Positions 12,234 to 14,760 of a stretch of 14,760 nt of DNA are shown here, one piece after another. Position numbers and translations under genes: made by a program. Positions within the stretch are counted from its first letter, which is position 1. Each line of letters opens with the position of its first letter. A model generated the notes under the pieces. It worked only from the letters and a program-made list of their open reading frames with translations, had not been told where the DNA came from and did not search any database. Location: assembly GCA_026395455.1 (NCBI GenBank), contig JAPLYR010000082.1, positions 1,532 through 16,291 of the forward strand, written 5' to 3'. Source of the DNA: Candidatus Roizmanbacteria bacterium. GTDB lineage: Bacteria > Patescibacteriota > Microgenomatia > UBA1406 > GWC2-37-13.

Positions 12234-13211
12234 TTAGAATAGGTGATTATCGATAAGATAAGATCCGCGTGAAGCGTTATTTATTATCGTTTCCAATACT
12301 CCAGGGATTGTCTTTATTCTTTTTTCAATATGATCTATATCTTTCTGTAGACAGATGATATGTATATTGGGACCTGCATCAATAGTAAAATAAGCCGATA
12401 TGCCTTCTTCTCTTAGTCTTTTTACCGCTTTCATAACACCAAGCGACGCTGGTTCAAGATAGATAAGTGATGGCCAAGAAGTAAACATGATTGTGTGTAA
12501 CTCAAGCGCCTCCATTTCTATTAGTTTGCCAAATTCATCAAAATTTCTTGTTTTCATTAGCTCTTTGCATGTGTGGATTTTTTGTACGATATTATTGAGA
12601 CGAGTCTGAAAAAATATACTTGATGAAGCTGTTTGTTGACCCATAGATGTTGATACATCTTTTTTTTCTTTACTTATAACCGTAACAATATCACATATAT
12701 CCCAATGAGATTGATCAAAGAGTTTGTGTGCATATGAATCATCTGAGGTATTCCCATCAACCCACTCAACAAACCCATCGGGAATTGACCTACATGCAGA
12801 TCCTGACCCTTGTCTTGCAAGTATAGATAACTCTTTTTCAGACAACTGAAGACCAGCTGCTGCAACACCTGCAACGGTTAGCGCTGCAAAACCAGATGCT
12901 GATGAAGCCATGCCTGCGCTTGCAGCAAAACTATTTTGTGAAACAACTTGTGCATATGTTTTTTTTTGAAGAAGCACACGAATTCTGTCTAAGTGTTTAG
13001 TTATGCGACTATTTATCTCATTATTTCTTTCTCCATTCACTAAGATATCATCGTTGTGTAAACTTGGATTAAATTCAACAGTTGTGGTGGTAAATAAATT
13101 ACTCAAATTCATAGATATACTTCCATTACTTGGTAAACGGAGGATCTCTTCTTTTCTTCCCCAGTATTTAATAAAGGCGATATTAGAGTGTGCCTTTGCA
13201 GTTGCTTTCAT
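12234..13211 (-). CDS. mvaD: Diphosphomevalonate decarboxylase
   Basis: The enzyme catalyses the ATP-dependent decarboxylation of mevalonate 5-diphosphate to isopentenyl diphosphate. It is a GHMP-superfamily protein of 325 residues. NIAFIKYWGRK (10-20), LPSNGSISMNLS (26-37), FAASAGMASSASGFAALT (95-112), GSGSACRSIPDGFVEW (135-150) and FTIDAGPNIHI (275-285) match the family in order. D278 is the expected catalytic aspartate, R141 lies in the GSACRS loop, and the AGMASSASG segment is the ATP loop. The first ATG overlaps the stop of the Nudix gene upstream (ATGA). It is the last gene of the cluster and lies 20 bp from the convergent pilin-like gene. A decarboxylase acting on mevalonate monophosphate is a less likely alternative. 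Confidence 0.93.
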   Translation of the reverse strand: MKATAKAHSNIAFIKYWGRKEEILRLPSNGSISMNLSNLFTTTTVEFNPSLHNDDILVNGERNNEINSRITKHLDRIRVLLQKKTYAQVVSQNSFAASAGMASSASGFAALTVAGVAAAGLQLSEKELSILARQGSGSACRSIPDGFVEWVDGNTSDDSYAHKLFDQSHWDICDIVTVISKEKKDVSTSMGQQTASSSIFFQTRLNNIVQKIHTCKELMKTRNFDEFGKLIEMEALELHTIMFTSWPSLIYLEPASLGVMKAVKRLREEGISAYFTIDAGPNIHIICLQKDIDHIEKRIKTIPGVLETIINNASRGSYLIDNHLF

Positions 13212-13705
13212 AATAGTATTTTCATTATTTGTAAACTTTTTTTAGAACAAGGAGTTATATTGTTTAATTTCTGAATTTCTTGAGAAAAAAAATAATGAAT
13301 TGACTCAACCTCATCAGATGGGTATGAATAATTACCATCATATATCCCGGTAAACAAAGTTATCATTTCAACCTCATCTTTCGCAGGTACTAAAAAGGTA
13401 TCAATTCGTTTTAATTCTATATGAGATACTCCCATTTCTTCCCAAAGCTCCCTCACTGCCGCCTCCTCATAGGTCTCTCCCTTACTAACATGTCCTGTGC
13501 ATGATAATGCATAATATCCAGGGTACAAATCTTTTTGAATACTTCTTTTTTGCATAACCAATTGACCTTTTGCATTAAAAAGAGCAATATTTATAGCTCG
13601 ATGAATGAGTGATCTGTCATGATGACACTCATATCTCGTTTTATATCCAACAACTTCATCTTTTTCATTTACTACGATAAATTGTTCGTCTTGTACATCC
13701 ATCAT
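13208..13705 (-). CDS. Nudix protein resembling type 1 isopentenyl-diphosphate isomerase
   Basis: This 165-residue protein would be expected to convert IPP to DMAPP, given its place between a GHMP kinase and the decarboxylase. By recalled comparison with E. coli Idi, the metal ligands H25, H32, H69, E114 and E116 correspond to H28, H35, H72, E111 and E113, with the same spacing. The catalytic cysteine (NSVCGH in E. coli) falls on Thr70 in ALSCTGH, with a Cys one residue earlier. The Nudix box GHVSKGETYEEAAVREL (71-87) plus WEEMGV fits G-x5-E-x7-RE-x2-EE-x-G exactly, more canonical than in Idi. It may be an isomerase with a shifted Cys or a Nudix hydrolase. It starts 6 nt after the kinase stop, and a second in-frame ATG follows at once. 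Confidence 0.78.
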   Translation of the reverse strand: MMDVQDEQFIVVNEKDEVVGYKTRYECHHDRSLIHRAINIALFNAKGQLVMQKRSIQKDLYPGYYALSCTGHVSKGETYEEAAVRELWEEMGVSHIELKRIDTFLVPAKDEVEMITLFTGIYDGNYSYPSDEVESIHYFFSQEIQKLNNITPCSKKSLQIMKILL

Positions 13706-13711
13706 ATTATT

Positions 13712-14614
13712 TTATTCTACTCCTTTAGCGTTTAAGCCAACATGAATAATCTCTCCTCCCACTTTTTCTATAGCGCGTGTAACATCATCTCTTTTCTCTT
13801 CCGCTACCAGCGCGATCATGCAATCTCCTCCTCCAGCTCCTGAGAGCTTAGCCCCCCATGCTCCTGCATTATTTGCAGCTATTACCATCTCATCTAATTT
13901 GGGAATACTCACTCCTAATTTTTGTAACAATTGATGATTTTTTGTCATACATCTTCCTGTCTTTTCAAAATCAGATGTCTCTAGTCCAATTCTTGCCTCT
14001 TCAACTAATTCTGTCACCGAAGTAAATATGTTTTTTAGCTCATCCTTTTTATATTTGAATGCCTCTGCAACTTTTCGAATATAAAATGGGGTATCTGCCT
14101 TTATCCCTGAATATCCAACGACCAGAGGAAGTTTATCCAATTTGATCGCCTCTATGGTGGTTCCCCCCGTAACATAATACTGAGTGCCCCCGTAAACCGC
14201 TGCAGCAATATCAAACCCTGATCCAACACCTTGGATGGAGAGCGTTACAGAATAACACATATCAAAGACTTGTTTTTTATTCAGATTTTTATTAAAAAGT
14301 TGGTTGAGAGCTTCCAGTGTTGCTACGGTAACAGCTGAAGATGAGCCGAGCCCCACTTGATGTGAAAAATCTCCTTGAGTTTTAATACGAACAGATTCTC
14401 TAATCGAAAATTTCTCCTTAAAATGGGCAATTGTTTCTAATACAAATCTACTCTCTTTTACTTGAGGAGTAATAATCTCATCTTCGTCATTTTCTATAAT
14501 TTCTGCTTCAACATAGAGACGTTTATCCACTGCAGTTACTAAACACGGATTATTATATACAACTGCATAGTCTCCTAACAGAAGTAATTTGCCTGGAGCT
14601 GATGTTTGAATCAT
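13712..14614 (-). CDS. GHMP kinase of the mevalonate pathway, phosphomevalonate-kinase-like
   Basis: This 300-residue ATP-dependent kinase carries the three GHMP motifs: SAPGKLLLLGDYAVVY (5-20), VGLGSSSAVTVATLEAL (about 87-103) and GAKLSGAGGGDCMIAL. The GAGGGDC form of motif 3 and GVGSGFDIAAAVYGG in the middle are, to my knowledge, typical of phosphomevalonate kinase. Mevalonate kinase usually has GAGGGGC and 'PSGIDNAV'. I therefore favour phosphorylation of mevalonate 5-phosphate, but the GDYAVVY start also resembles mevalonate kinases, and annotation as mevalonate kinase is plausible. Its ATG overlaps the stop of the upstream partial gene (ATGA), and the Nudix gene follows after 6 bp, so all belong to one operon. 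Confidence 0.85.
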   Translation of the reverse strand: MIQTSAPGKLLLLGDYAVVYNNPCLVTAVDKRLYVEAEIIENDEDEIITPQVKESRFVLETIAHFKEKFSIRESVRIKTQGDFSHQVGLGSSSAVTVATLEALNQLFNKNLNKKQVFDMCYSVTLSIQGVGSGFDIAAAVYGGTQYYVTGGTTIEAIKLDKLPLVVGYSGIKADTPFYIRKVAEAFKYKKDELKNIFTSVTELVEEARIGLETSDFEKTGRCMTKNHQLLQKLGVSIPKLDEMVIAANNAGAWGAKLSGAGGGDCMIALVAEEKRDDVTRAIEKVGGEIIHVGLNAKGVE

Positions 14615-14760
14615 AATTCTTTTGTTAATCCCGTATAACTTGGAATAAATGGTAAATAGTGAATTGATTTTCCATGTAATATCTTCTCAGCTTGTTGTAA
14701 ATTATCGGCAAAAAAAAGAACATAACCAGATGACTCTTTTTTACCACCCCCACCTGTTAT
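14611..14760 (-). CDS. C-terminal end of an upstream gene, possibly a GHMP-family kinase (partial)
   Basis: The 49 C-terminal residues of a protein are visible before a TGA that overlaps the next gene's ATG. The segment starts ITGGGGKKESSGYVLFFADN and ends PSYTGLTKEL. The glycine run followed by a hydrophobic strand is reminiscent of GHMP motif 3 and the strand after it. With a phosphomevalonate-kinase-like gene next, mevalonate kinase would be the missing step. The lysine-serine insertion after the glycines is not the usual motif, so the identification is tentative. The N-terminal part lies outside the window. Confidence 0.5.
   Translation of the reverse strand: MTGGGGKKESSGYVLFFADNLQQAEKILHGKSIHYLPFIPSYTGLTKEL

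Noticed and set aside
1..14760. Recoding of TGA as glycine, as in some candidate phyla.
   Set aside because: TGA ends several complete proteins and forms ATGA overlaps with the next gene, so the standard code applies.
1..14760. CRISPR arrays, tRNA or rRNA genes, insertion sequences, prophage or integration sites.
   Set aside because: No regularly spaced repeats, cloverleaf-like sequences, transposase or integrase genes were seen on either strand by eye.

Overview
The window is compact, AT-rich bacterial DNA using the standard code: TGA serves as a stop in several ATGA gene overlaps. Single-domain core genes, very short gaps, two-membrane-segment pilin-like proteins, a GldA/F/G-like ABC exporter and a mevalonate-pathway cluster suggest a small-genome bacterium of the Candidate Phyla Radiation (Patescibacteria, perhaps Microgenomates). 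That placement is inference from gene content, since no rRNA or other phylogenetic marker was tested.

Layout, left to right. (1) 1-3585, plus strand: the 3' end of recX, a gamma-glutamylcyclotransferase-fold protein, RNase Y (rny), HU and RpiB; rny and hup are followed by clear hairpin-T terminators. (2) 3569-4911, minus strand: yidD then dprA, with dprA overlapping rpiB tail to tail. (3) 5026-9725, plus strand: a half-size EamA transporter overlapping trmD, then a superoxide dismutase behind its own promoter and a perfect palindrome, then a three-gene GldA-GldF-GldG-like ABC operon. (4) 9727-11454, minus strand: uppS followed by a Fic-domain AMP-transferase-like gene. (5) 11525-12213, plus strand: two overlapping pilin-like genes, divergent from uppS. 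(6) 12234-14760, minus strand: a mevalonate-pathway operon with the C-terminal end of a possible GHMP kinase, a phosphomevalonate-kinase-like GHMP kinase, an IPP-isomerase-like Nudix protein and diphosphomevalonate decarboxylase.

Functional links. The mevalonate genes make IPP and DMAPP. UppS uses such units to build the undecaprenyl carrier lipid for the cell wall, so the right-hand third of the window holds most of an isoprenoid-to-carrier route. DprA, with RecX as a RecA modulator and the pilin-like genes, would fit DNA uptake and recombination, but this is only suggestive. RNase Y, TrmD, YidD, HU and RpiB are housekeeping functions.

The most interesting signals are regulatory and structural. 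Several operon-head genes have a -10 element only 6-10 bases before the start codon, implying leaderless or nearly leaderless mRNAs. A perfect 11-1-11 bp palindrome lies at the predicted transcription start of the superoxide dismutase gene. The uppS and pilin promoters are divergent and share a 10-base inverted repeat over both -10 elements. RNase Y lacks its usual N-terminal membrane helix. The IPP-isomerase-like protein keeps the metal ligands but has Thr at the catalytic Cys position. I see no CRISPR array, tRNA, rRNA, insertion sequence or phage module. No gene-free stretch exceeds 300 bases.
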